DNA of 64,000 bases from Pempheris klunzingeri (taxonomy: Eukaryota; Chordata; Actinopteri; Acropomatiformes; Pempheridae), in NCBI RefSeq assembly GCF_042242105.1, contig NC_092029.1, positions 19,330,885-19,394,884 on the forward strand, given 5' to 3'. Each line of letters starts with the position of its first letter. The stretch's first letter is position 1. The position numbers and the translations under genes are program-made. Below the pieces are notes generated by a model. It was given only the letters and a program-made list of their open reading frames with translations. It was not told the DNA's origin and made no database searches. Positions 26,390-36,670 of the stretch are shown piece by piece.

Positions 26390-27340
26390 AAAACTCCTCT
26401 TTAACGGGAAGAAACCTCGAGCAGAACCAGGCTCAGAGGTGGGGGGTGCTTTCTGTCTGGGTACGAGAGAGAGAGAGAGCAACTATGTAGTTGCTGTAGT
26501 TGTAGTTATGTAGTTAATATATGAATAATGATAACACGACTCATATCAGTAAAAAGTGTCTGACGATCCGCAGCAGTGATTCATGAAGCCAGAGAACCAC
26601 AGCAGGAGAACCAGGACCAGGATCCACAGGAATTTGAGAACCACAGCAGGAGAACCAGGACCAGGATCCACAGGAACCAGAGAACCACAGCAGGAGAACC
26701 AGGACCAGGATCCACAGGAACCTGAGAACCACAGCAGGAGAACCAGGACCAGGATCCACAGGAACCAGAGAACCACAGCAGGAGAACCAGGACCAGGATC
26801 CACAAGAACTTGAGAACCACAGCAGGCGAACCAGGACCAGGATCCACAGGAACCAGAGAACCACAGTAGCAGGACCAGGATCCACAGGAACCAGAGAACC
26901 ACAGCAGCAGGACCAGGACCAGGATCCACAGGAACCCGAGAACCACAGCAGCAGGACCAGGACCAGGACCCACAGGAACCAGAGAGATAAGAAAAGCACA
27001 GAAAGGCTCCGGGGAAGATACCAAGTTAGTAACAGACATAAAGAGACATGAAGCATCAGGATGGAGAGGAAGAGGAGGAGAGAGGAGCCCAGTGCATCAT
27101 GGGGAGTCCCTCTGCAGTCTAAGCCTATAGCAGCATAACTAGGCTAAGATATGATGGAGTCTGACCATTAAGAGGTTTGTAGGTGAGGAGAAGGATTTTA
27201 AACTCTATTTTGTTCTGGTTTTTTTGTGGCAGCGTTCTGGACCAGCTGGAGAGTCTTTAAGGACTTATTGGGGCAGCCTGATAATAAGGAGTTGCAATAG
27301 TCGAACCTGGAAGTGACAAATGCGTGGACTAATTTGATAA
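26390..27340 (-). mobile_element. L2-like LINE-related block, antisense, enclosing the minisatellite
   Basis: The end near 27180-27330 (gataataaggagttgcaata and gtgacaaatgcgtgga) is the reverse complement of 36590-36655, which encodes [20 protein letters not shown] of an L2-type reverse transcriptase. The earlier part (gaagaaacctcgagcagaac, then gtgcatcatggggagt) belongs to the same widespread fish repeat. The minisatellite lies between. Confidence 0.65.
26593..26982. repeat. Minisatellite, nine units of 44 bp
   Basis: Units begin with agaaccacagcagg at 26593, 26637, 26681, 26725, 26769, 26813, 26857, 26895 and 26939. All are 44 bp except the seventh, which has lost 6 bases. Units differ by only a few substitutions. 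Because 44 is not a multiple of 3, long stop-free frames arise on both strands; these are artefacts. Confidence 0.92.
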
Positions 27341-27539
27341 ATGATAATAAATGATAAATAATATAACTTTTAGTGAGCGATATGAATCATAATAAATAAT
27401 GACGAATTATTCAAAATGACCAATAATAGTAATAGAAACAGTGGGAGTCACAAAGGCGCATGGTGGCAGGCAGTCCACAGCAACGATCCATTAAATCCCA
27501 ATAACCAAAGTACGATCAACATGCAACTTGTGAGAGGAG

Positions 27540-28160
27540 AAAGCACAAAAGCCTCAAGGAATACACCAAGTTACCAACATGCGTTAAAGGGACATGATGT
27601 GTACGGATTTCGAGGGGGAGAAGGAGTCCCCCTGCCACATATAGCAGCATTTGTAGCAGCTAAGCTTTGGGTTAGTCCAAAGCCTGAGGCAGCCCTAACT
27701 ATGAGCTATAATTATAAGTTATAGCTAATCTATAACTATATTACTTTCTCAGAAAGGAAAGTTGCAAGCCTACTCTTAAGAGGATGTCTGTCTCCTAAAC
27801 TGGAAGAAGGTTCCACAGGAGAAAAAGAAACCTGAAAGCTCTGCCTTTTTTTTTTTTTAAATGGCAAACCATCTCCACCTTATTCAGAAGACGCCTTATC
27901 AGTAAATTGTGAGGAGAGTGAATTTGTGCATGAATTAATGGAGGAGAAAGATTTTTAATTATATTCTAGATTTTACAGGGAGCCAGTGCAGAAAGACTAC
28001 TATTTTTCTCATCATGTGCAGCAGAATTCTGGTCCAGCCGGGGAGTCTGTGGAAAACTTGTTGAGGCAGTCTGATAATATGCAATTGCAATAATCCAGCA
28101 AGGTGGTGACAATTGTGTGGATCAGTTTTTATGTATCATTATGAGACAGGGTGTGTCTGA
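27540..28160 (-). mobile_element. Second L2-like LINE-related block, antisense
   Basis: Repeats motifs of the preceding block in the same order: gagaggagaaagcac, gttccacaggagaaaaa, gattttacagggagccagtg, tctggtccagccggggagtc and cagtctgataatatgcaatt. It is more diverged. It lies directly downstream of the first block in the same orientation. Confidence 0.6.
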
Positions 28161-31100
28161 TCTATGCAATGTTGCTTAGCCAGTCGTAAAGAAGCCTCAA
28201 ACGTTGTTTTATGTGGGAGTTAAAGCAAAGAAAGGGTGCTTCAAAGTTGAGCCAGCTCATTCTGATAACTAATTCAATTGGTCAGAGTGGAAGAGTGTAA
28301 TTACTGGAGATAAAAGGGATGAGGTCAAAGCTGAAACACATCGCTGACCACTCACCAAATGCAAATTAAATCAAAGGATTAGCCAGAGGTGATGAGACGC
28401 TGCAGCTCTAATCAAAGAAATCTTGATAGTCATGGCAATTTTATCAGCCACATTGAAATATGAAACACTCACACCGTGTCCTGCTTTAGTGTGAGATCCA
28501 GGGGCGAAACAAATAAATCAAGCATGGAGAGCTGAAGAAAATAAGGCAAATGTCCGTTGCATAAAGAAGTGTGACTCAGCAGAGCTGCAGATTACATGTG
28601 AACAGACAGCCTGTTCCCATCCTCATTCCCGGGGCGTCAACGACCGCTGCTTTGTCGCGCCTTTTCACATCTGATACGGACACACAAGGCGTCCTTCGGC
28701 ATCTGTATGAGACGGCCTTTCTGTATCTGTGTGAGACGCTAAAGGGCAATGCAGAGTATGACAGCAATAAAGATCTGTTGATGATGGGGAGTCCCATTCA
28801 TATAACATTCTTGTTTCACCCAAACCATCATCTTTTCAGTCGTTTTAGTGCCTAAACCTATCCAAACTGCAACAGCCATAGCTTTATATATGAATGGCAC
28901 TTGACATTCTTTCAGTACCGTCATCATAATTAAACCCTATTTTATCCTACACAGGCACTCAAAATATGTTCGGCCTAGTCTTTTTTATATGATTTTTTTA
29001 AAAATGTGTCTGCTGATGAAAATGTGCTTGTCAGTTCTTGAAATATCCAGCTTTAATAGTAGTAGTGCCAGTAGTGAAGTACTGGAGAGATATGAGATTG
29101 ATAACAATCTTCTCATCTCACTTTCACAGAGAACACAAATCATTTGAACTTTCATTATTAATTTTATAAACTTATGACCGGACTTTTTAATCTATAGTCG
29201 TTTTATCTCCTGTCGTTCATGTTTAGTTATTTCCCTGTTTGAGTTGCCTCTCCCAAGTTTTGTCCCATTTAACCTTATTTTCTAAAATGTTGCAGGATCT
29301 TAATCCGTCTTTGTATGTCAAATAAGATTTATCTTCAGTATAAAAGAAAAGTCTAAGTACGTCTGAGCGGTGGTGAGAGCCTGAGGTGATAAAAGCCACG
29401 CAAGGAGGTCTTACAACACATCTGTTGTCTTTTTTGATACCTTACATTATTCTGTCTTTACCGTTCTGTGTCCCAAAAACATGCAGATATGTTGTGATGA
29501 CTAAAACCGCAGCAGACTAATTAAGCTGCTACATTGTTAGATTCTGGTTCGGCTGTAAATCTACATTCAGTGGATCATTACTGCTTCGGTGTGACCAGAG
29601 ATAATTACTACACAAGCTAAAGCCTCATAGATACAATCCACGCACTGTGGAGGGAGCATACTGTAGTTGTACACTAATTAAACAGACAAATTGCCTCATG
29701 AAAACAATGTTATTTGTCTTTATTTTTTATATGTAGATCACTTTGTGACTTTGTTCTGTGAAAAGTACTATACTAAATAGACTTTACTTACTTAAAACAG
29801 TATTTTTGTTCATGTCCATGTGTGCATTTCTTTAGAATTGCATTTCTTGTGGATTTGGAATTTCATTACCAACAGCTCCAAAAGCAGTGGCCACAATATA
29901 AAAAAATGTCACAGCACAAGTATCCTCTGTTCAAAATGTTAAGTATCAAAAGTAAAATCACTTGTATTATTATGTATTATTGCCCATCAAGTTGGAATAA
30001 AATGTTTTTCACCTCTTCTCATGAAATGATTGTGACAATGTGATTTATTCTTGATAAATAAAGTGTATATCTTCTCAACTTTATTGATCAAACTCTTCCA
30101 AACATATCACAGTGAAACTTAAACCACAATGAACCTTTGCAGACTGTGTATTCAGTGTATTTAACTAAACTGGGGGTGTTGAACAATTATTCCAACTTTA
30201 TGGGCAACAGTGTATAAGAGATTTATATTCAACAAAAGTGACTCCTTAAAAACAATTGCAAACCGTGCACTAATGTTAACACTTGATGAGTCTCAAACAT
30301 TAAAGGGACATTTTCACTTTTCACGCTCTCCACTTCGTAGAACTGACTTATTTAGCTCAACTGCGAATAGTGTCAGCAACACACACACACTCACAGACAC
30401 ACACCAGCCCCCCCCCCCCCCCCCCCCCCTCCTCCCAGCACCTCTCTCTCTTCTCCAGCTGTTGACATGGGGCAGATCCAGAGCCTCATAAATATCAGAC
30501 ACGCTTTTGTGACTTTCACTGCTTTTCCTTTGTTTTAAGATATATTATGGGAATAAATGACCCAGTCACACAGTACCAGTAATGAAATAGATCAAATACC
30601 ATGGGACCATAGTGCCCTCTAGTGATCACAGATAGGAGAGGCCTCTGGGAAATCAACCTATATTCAATCTACAGGTTCACCATAGTCACTCCAAATTTGT
30701 AAAAATGTAAAATGCTTCAGTCTAGGATGTATTATTTTATCATATCACTAACAGACAGGAAATCCCTGTAATAATATGTAGCCTATTTACATCAGAATGC
30801 AAATTTTAAAATGCCATTCAAATATTGTTTTGTGTTTAACCTTGTCTCTAGTTATTTGCATTGAGTATTAATAGATATTAATTGATAGTATAGTTCATAA
30901 TATTATGATCAATCGAAGCGTTTAGCCTTTTGTTTTACTATTACCATTACTGCAGATTAAATTCTGATACTTAAAGAAGGCCTACTTAGGAAGAATATGT
31001 AACTGTTTGAAACGGTTTTGAACTGTGATCGCTCTTTAATAATGTTTTCTTTATGTGTGTTAATGATTTATTAATGGTTTATAATTTGTTAATTTCAACC

Positions 31101-31399
31101 CATAGTGAATGTTCTGTAATGTTAATCAAACCTCATCTTAATAAGTTTTGGCACTTATGTGGGTGTTCCTCCACACCCAAAACTCCACCTAAACTAAACC
31201 TGATTTGCTTGTTATATAAAACTCATTCAGGCGATACCATTCATGATCTGGTTTCCTCAATAACCAAGTAATCAGCATTGATATTATCTCCAGATAATAC
31301 ACACTGTTGCTGTGATGTTAGTGAAGTCCCCTGTTCTATATATTAACTCCTCAGAAGCCATTTTAATTTCAATGTTGTCAATAAAGTTTCCTACAATCT
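28161..31399. other. Intergenic, candidate noncoding regulatory stretches
   Basis: No gene recognised. Two non-repetitive stretches look like possible conserved elements: 28330-28560, with an exact POU octamer ATGCAAAT (28359-28366) and TCF/LEF-like atcaaag cores, and 29500-29710, with several TAATTA cores and an aacaatg SOX-like site. Both are motif-level observations only. Confidence 0.35.
30408..30429. repeat. Homopolymer C tract (22 C)
   Basis: An uninterrupted run of 22 cytosines preceded by a CA-rich stretch and followed by tcctccc. Length may be unreliable, as such tracts are hard to sequence. Confidence 0.9.
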
Positions 31400-31656
31400 T
31401 TTGACATTACAGTGTACGCATGCGCAGTACGTCTGCACTGCAGAGGACTCCCCGAGCTGACAGCACGGTGCAGGAATGTGAGTGCGTCCATATAGGACGG
31501 TGACAGACGGGTCACAGGTCGGTGTGTCGGCGGTAAACACTAGAGAACTCGGTGTTCTCTCCTTATATCTTCACAGCTTTGGAAGTAATGGCTGCAGAGC
31601 GGAAAGGACTCCGTTTAACCCGCTGAGGACATAACTTGCTCCGGTCGCTTGTCGCT
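31400..31656 (+). promoter_or_regulatory. ankrd9 promoter and 5' leader, with NRF-1-like site
   Basis: Local GC and CpG content rises sharply about 250 bases before the start codon. The palindrome CGCATGCGCA at 31417-31426 fits the core of the NRF-1 consensus, typical of TATA-less CpG-island promoters. No TATA box at a sensible distance is obvious. The transcription start cannot be fixed from sequence alone. Confidence 0.5.
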
Positions 31657-32547
31657 ATGGCCTCTTATACCGTCACTTCGGTGGCTCGGAGTATAGACAA
31701 GCATCGGAAGTCCTTGTCGCTGCTCTTCTACCGGGCTGTGCGGGACCTGAAGCCGGTGTGGATGCTGGAGGACATGCGGACGATGGAGGCTTTTTACCAG
31801 GAGGGGGACGCCAGCCAGAGAATTTACACCCCGTCGGAGGCGCTGCTCTACGCTATCGTTCACGACCACCAGGCGTATGCCGAGTATCTGCTCAGCCGGT
31901 ACACCGACGAAGCACTAGCGAAGCCCGGGGAACGCTTCTGCTGCTGCCCGTCCTCTGCCCCGCACCTGGCCATGTCCGTCCGCTACGACAGGCGCTACAT
32001 TCTCGGCCTCATCTTGCAGGAGACCCACCGGGTACCCAGCACGCCCCCCTACGCGGACCGAGCCGGGTGTTTTCACATGGAGGACGGGAGGACCCCTTTA
32101 CATCTGGCCTGTGAGCTGCTGCGGCCCGAGACGGTCATCATGCTGCTGGGGAACGGTGCGTCCCCGCACGCCCAGGACCACGACGGCTTGACCCCGCTGG
32201 ATGTGATTCTGGAGAAGCTCAGGGACACCAAGGAGGTGACCGGCGGGGAGAGGAGGCAGTGTCTCGACAACCTGCTCATGTTCATGCCAAAGGTTCACTT
32301 TAAAATGAAGGGAGTTTTGAGCAGAGAGCCGGAGCGCTGGGGGCCGGTGCTGGGAGAGGAGATGTACGGGTACCTGACGGGAAGGAGCCCGGCGCCGCTG
32401 GTTCTCACTGCCATGCAGACTATCCTGAGGCAGCTGAGCCCTGCCACCTTCCCGGATAGCCTGCACGAGTTGCCCATCCCCTCCTCTCTCAAACCGCCGG
32501 GTCTGCCCATGACCCAGCGGGACAGGCAGAGGGTGATACAGCATTAG
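31657..32547 (+). CDS. ankrd9: ankrd9, ankyrin repeat domain-containing protein 9
   Basis: Single coding exon, 296 aa, close to the human length (about 317). The first ATG at 31657 (gctATGG context) is chosen because the protein then starts MASYTV and reaches the conserved KSLSLLFYRAVRDLKPVWMLEDMR block by residue 18. Human ANKRD9 has the matching FYQAVRDLLPVWLLEDMR. Next come an ankyrin-like unit SEALLYAIVHDHQAYAEYLL (about 60-80), the FCCCPSSAPHLAMSVRYDRR block (about 94-113), and a canonical ankyrin repeat DGRTPLHLACELLRPETVIM with LLGNGASP (about 143-172). The C-terminal block LSPATFPDSLHELPIPS is also family-typical. In mammals ANKRD9 has been reported to act with cullin-RING ligases and to bind IMP dehydrogenase 2, linking it to nucleotide metabolism; that is family knowledge, not visible here. 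The coding part is distinctly GC-rich against AT-rich flanks. Confidence 0.93.
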   Translation: MASYTVTSVARSIDKHRKSLSLLFYRAVRDLKPVWMLEDMRTMEAFYQEGDASQRIYTPSEALLYAIVHDHQAYAEYLLSRYTDEALAKPGERFCCCPSSAPHLAMSVRYDRRYILGLILQETHRVPSTPPYADRAGCFHMEDGRTPLHLACELLRPETVIMLLGNGASPHAQDHDGLTPLDVILEKLRDTKEVTGGERRQCLDNLLMFMPKVHFKMKGVLSREPERWGPVLGEEMYGYLTGRSPAPLVLTAMQTILRQLSPATFPDSLHELPIPSSLKPPGLPMTQRDRQRVIQH

Positions 32548-32596
32548 TGTGACATGAGGGATGGCCCACTGTATGCAAACCGTTACATTTTAGCAT

Positions 32597-32598
<2 letters not shown>

Positions 32599-32645
<47 letters not shown>
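32599..32645. repeat. (TG)n microsatellite in the ankrd9 3' UTR
   Basis: About 23 uninterrupted TG units starting 52 bases after the ankrd9 stop codon and ending before the first polyadenylation signal, so it should be transcribed as a UG tract. It is likely length-polymorphic. Confidence 0.9.
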
Positions 32646-32648
<3 letters not shown>

Positions 32649-32691
32649 TTTGAAGAGCCTCTATGGTAACACTAAATTACAGGGCTGAACA

Positions 32692-32697
32692 AATAAA
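32692..32697 (+). terminator. ankrd9 candidate polyadenylation signal
   Basis: AATAAA 145 bases downstream of the ankrd9 stop, just beyond the TG microsatellite. A second copy occurs in the AT-rich stretch near 33125, so alternative 3' ends are possible. Confidence 0.45.
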
Positions 32698-34620
32698 CAC
32701 CACAGTCAGGGATCCAAATGAATGAAGCTTATCAAAAGATGTGTCTTTTATTCCACTGATTGAATTAACAGCTGACAGCTGGAGGTGGACTGGAGGCATT
32801 TTGCAGGGCATCCGGCAGTGAGAAGATTAGAGAATAAACAGCCATAATCTTGAACTTTTTGCCCACATTCAAGGCATTAATAACCTGTTTGTTTGTCTAA
32901 CCTCATTCTAAAGTGTTACTTACTAATACTACTGCTATTGAAGCCACTGTATCATATCAGAGACGTAGACCAGCAGTGATGACAGTCTACACGAACTGTA
33001 TTATTGTTTGATTTTAATTTATTTGGGCTGTTGTTGTATTTAACAGTAAGAAAGCGATCTCATAGATCACTGGAAAAGAAGTCAGTTGACTTGAAAACTC
33101 TTTGGATGACTGATTATTTTTAAAATAAATAAGGATCCAAGATGATGATCTCATTCTGTCTTTCCTGATTCAGTGAATTATTACTACAGTTTCTCCACAG
33201 TAAATGAAACCAAACCCGGGACACACTGTTGTGTATAATTGTTTATGCTTGACATCTTGGTCCAGATTTTTCTAGACATTTCAACCCCACCCACAGTCTC
33301 ACAACCACTGAGGAAGCGAATACAATAGAATCTCCAGAGGGTTTTATTCTAACCCCGTTGTCCATCGTATCCTAATAACTTAATTATAACTTTGGCACAC
33401 CAGAAATAAAACACATTTCTGTGAGTTATTAGACTGAGTTAATAGTATTAAGTTGAAAAACAGTAGTTCATCTTTTGGGGAATTTCATTGAACTGCTCCA
33501 TTTAAATCCAAGTAAATGTTCTTTGTAATTTTTAATTATTAGAAACTGTATTCTCCATATGCCGAATATTGAATTGTGCGTATCTGTAAGTATGAGCCCT
33601 GGGCAGTTTCTTTCTTGCTCAGCTGATAATTCAGTTTCAATTTCATTTCTACTTCTACTCTGCAATAATCCAGTCCGTTCTCTGCACATGCATCACGATC
33701 TGGTTTAACCACCAAACACGCCAGGGACATACCAAGAACAGTTTCTACCCACAGGCCATCACGCCGAGGAACTGGTAAATCAGTCATACGGTGCCAGAAT
33801 AAATGCAAGGCTACGCCCACAGCCATTTCATGGAAATTGTAGGTTTACAATAATAATGATGATAAATGATGATAAAAAAGAACTCATTTGTTTGTGACTG
33901 AAATGTGTCTGTGTCAAACTGTGTAACTAACCTCTCATTCATACTGCTTTTGATCCATTCATCAAAGTAGCCAACTTTTGCTTTAATGACAGTTGTGTTT
34001 ACTCCATACTAAATATTACTGCACATGTTCCTTCATAGGTTTGACGTCTTACTGAAAATAGAGAAAAACCATTGAATGAGAGGATGTGTAAAAACTTGTG
34101 ACTGGTACTGTGCCTATACACACACACACACACACACAAGGTGGAGGACAATGTTTGTGTGGGTCAACTGCCCTTGCGGAAATGAGTAGCGAGGGTAAAC
34201 ATGCATGGAGAGTTGAATAGACGACAAGCACGCATCCTGAGGTGAAAATAAGGGAAACCTATCTGCAAATCCTTGGATAACGACCTTGGCGAGCAGAATG
34301 AGGTGTGTATAGGACGTTTCTACGGCGCTTGAGGAATGGTGGGGGATGACAAAAATAAAAAGTTGTGAAGCATCGTACAAACATAGCAACAATGAGGTCA
34401 GTTTAGGTCAACCTAAATTCCCACAGATTGATGAAGTTCACAATTAGACCCGCTGATTTAACAACCAGCAACTTGTGCCCACGAAGCAGTAACGGGACAT
34501 TCCAAAGACGGTGTCATGGCAGGTGAAGCAAAGGTGTAAAATTTGGAGTTGGCATATTTTTTTTCAGAAACATCTCCAATCAAGTACACTACAGTGATCT
34601 TTCATTTCACAGCGACTACG
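32698..34620. other. Intergenic between ankrd9 and the deleted Tc1 element
   Basis: AT-rich DNA with an AC microsatellite at 34116-34138. No gene recognised. Confidence 0.55.
34116..34138. repeat. (AC)n microsatellite
   Basis: About 11 AC units in intergenic DNA between ankrd9 and the deleted Tc1 element. Confidence 0.85.
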
Positions 34621-34622
34621 TA

Positions 34623-35507
34623 CAGTTGTGGTCAAAAGTTTACATACACTTGTAAAGAACATAATGTCATGGCTCTCTTGAGTTTCCAGTTATTTCTACA
34701 ACTCAGATTTTTCTCCGATAGAGTGATTGGAACAGATACTTCTTTGTCACAAAAAACACTCATGAAGTTTGGTTCTTTTATGACTTTATTATGGGTTAAC
34801 AGATAAAGTGACCAAATCTGCTGGGTCAAAAATATACATACAGCATTGCTAATATTTGGTTACATGTCCCTTGGCCATTTTCACTTCAATTAGACGCTTT
34901 TGGTAGCCATCCACATGCTTCTGGTTGAATCTTTGACCACTCCTCTTGACAGAATTGGTGCAGTTCAGTTAAATTTGTTGGCTTTCTGACATGGACTTGT
35001 TTCTTCAGCATTGTCCACATGTTCTCAATAGCCTCCTTGGCTCCAAGTGACTTTCCTGACTTGTTCAAGTCAATGATTCGCTTTTTAAGATCCGTTCTGA
35101 GCTCCTTTGACTTTCCCATTGTAGCGTTTGTGGGCGTTTGTATCCAATGAGTCCTATTTAAATGGCCTCAGAGAAGTCACCAGCTGTAGTCACTCATAAT
35201 CACTCACAAGAAGTTAAGAGGCCATGCTATGAAGCTCATTTCATTGACACAACTTTCTAAGTCGCCAAAATTGCTAATTCATGTTGCTGTATGTATATTT
35301 TTGACCCAGCAGATTTGGTCACTTTATCTGTTAACCCATAATAAAGTCAGAAAAGAACCAAACTTCATGAATGCTTTTTGTGACAAAGAAGTATCTGTTC
35401 CAATCACTCTATCAGAGAAAAATCAGAGTTGTAGAAATAACTGGAAACTCAAGAGAGCCAAGACATTATGTTCTTTACAAGTGTATGTAAACTTTTGACC
35501 ACAACTG
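34623..35507 (-). mobile_element. Internally deleted Tc1 element with long inverted repeats
   Basis: Both ends read CAGTTGTGGTCAAAAGTTTA when oriented outward-in. The inverted repeats continue at high identity for about 225 bases (34623-34850 against 35280-35507). TA flanks both ends (34621-34622, 35508-35509). Total length 885 bp against about 1.6 kb for full-length relatives. The transposase remnant on the minus strand is described separately. Confidence 0.92.
34886..35119 (-). pseudogene. Tc1 transposase remnant: N-terminus joined in frame to C-terminus
   Basis: A 77-codon frame starts MGKSKELRTDLKKRIIDLNK, the standard Tc1 transposase beginning. After about 28 residues it jumps to AIENMWTMLKKQVHVRKPTN and ends near WSKIQPEACGWLP, the normal C-terminus. 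The middle, including most of the DNA-binding domain and the first two catalytic aspartates, is deleted. The element can only move if supplied with transposase from elsewhere. Confidence 0.85.
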
Positions 35508-36289
35508 TACGTGTATCTCACTCAGCAAAGAAAAGGTAACTGGTCACTGAATTATCAATGAGAAGAACTGCCAGCTCCATGTTAAAGTCCTGTTTCTGAT
35601 TCACACTGAAAATTGCAAACCATCACATTATTTAACTTTAATTCATTACAACAAAGACAGCTCAAGGTCACAGGGCCACCAACTCTCACACACTGACCCT
35701 GAAGCTCACTCTCATGCCCCACATCCATTTTCTCGCTCACACATTGAAACGCCACTCTGGAACAGATAATGTGTCAGTCTTGACTGCGCAGCCACAGTCA
35801 CACTGCGTTATCAGCACACAGACAGACGGCTGCCCTGAGTGTCTGTGACACTCCACGCCACGACAGATTGCCTGTGTGTCAGATGTCAGCGTCACTCCGC
35901 TATGAGTAGCTACAACTAAGTTAAATCGAAGCCTCTAGACCCTCGTACAAATCCTGTAACACAAATTGGATTCACTGGATCCTGTACAGCTCATACAGCT
36001 CTGTGCAGAAACTGGTCCAGCGTTGGCTAACTGTGCTGGGCCATTCATCTGTTTCTCACATAAAGGAGACAAATAAAGGAGTATTTCACCCTGTTTTATT
36101 GATCTTATTGATGTGCTTTCTGTCTGTGTTTGCAATAGTTTAAAAACTCCAGTCCCTCCTGTGATCCTTTCTAACACAGGGTGCGAATGCTGGTTATAAC
36201 AGTTTATCCTTTTGGCTGCAGCTCCCTGATAAATGATTGAATCCAGAAGCCAGATGAATCCAATCAGTTAGCTTAACTCCAAGTCCGCC

Positions 36290-36670
36290 TTAAGGACATA
36301 AAGTCCTGGATGAGCAGCAATGTTCTGCAGCTAAATTCAGACAGAAGTGAAATTATTCTGCTCGGCCCTAAACACCGTAGAGACACATTTTCTAACAACA
36401 TAACTGCTCTGGATGGCATTACTCTGGCCTCCAGCTTCACTGTGAGGAATCTGGGAGTCTTATTTGACCAAGATTTGTCCTTTAACTCCCACATTAAACA
36501 GATTTCTAGAACTGCCTTATTCCATCTGTGTAATATTGCTAAAATCAGGCCCATCCTGTCTATAGATGATGCAGAAAAATCAGTCCATGCATTTGTCACT
36601 TCCAGGTTGGACTATTGTAACTCCTTATTATCAGGCTGCCCCAATAAGTCTGCTCAATTGAATATTGTGT
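36290..36670 (+). mobile_element. L2-like LINE fragment, reverse-transcriptase C-terminal region, sense
   Basis: The + strand reads SSNVLQLNSDRSEIILLGPK, ASSFTVRNLGVLFDQDLSFN, then IKQISRTALFHLCNIAKIRP and [20 protein letters not shown], the C-terminal half of an L2-type LINE polyprotein. It is truncated at both ends and no longer begins with a start. It is the sense counterpart of the antisense blocks at 26-28 kb. Confidence 0.8.

Noticed and set aside
26593..26982. CRISPR-like regular array
   Set aside because: The units are tandem and nearly identical along their whole length, with no unique spacers, and the organism is a vertebrate.
26541..27056. Frames of 76-171 codons that look like repetitive membrane or collagen-like proteins
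   Set aside because: They are three readings of the 44-bp minisatellite, whose period is not a multiple of three.
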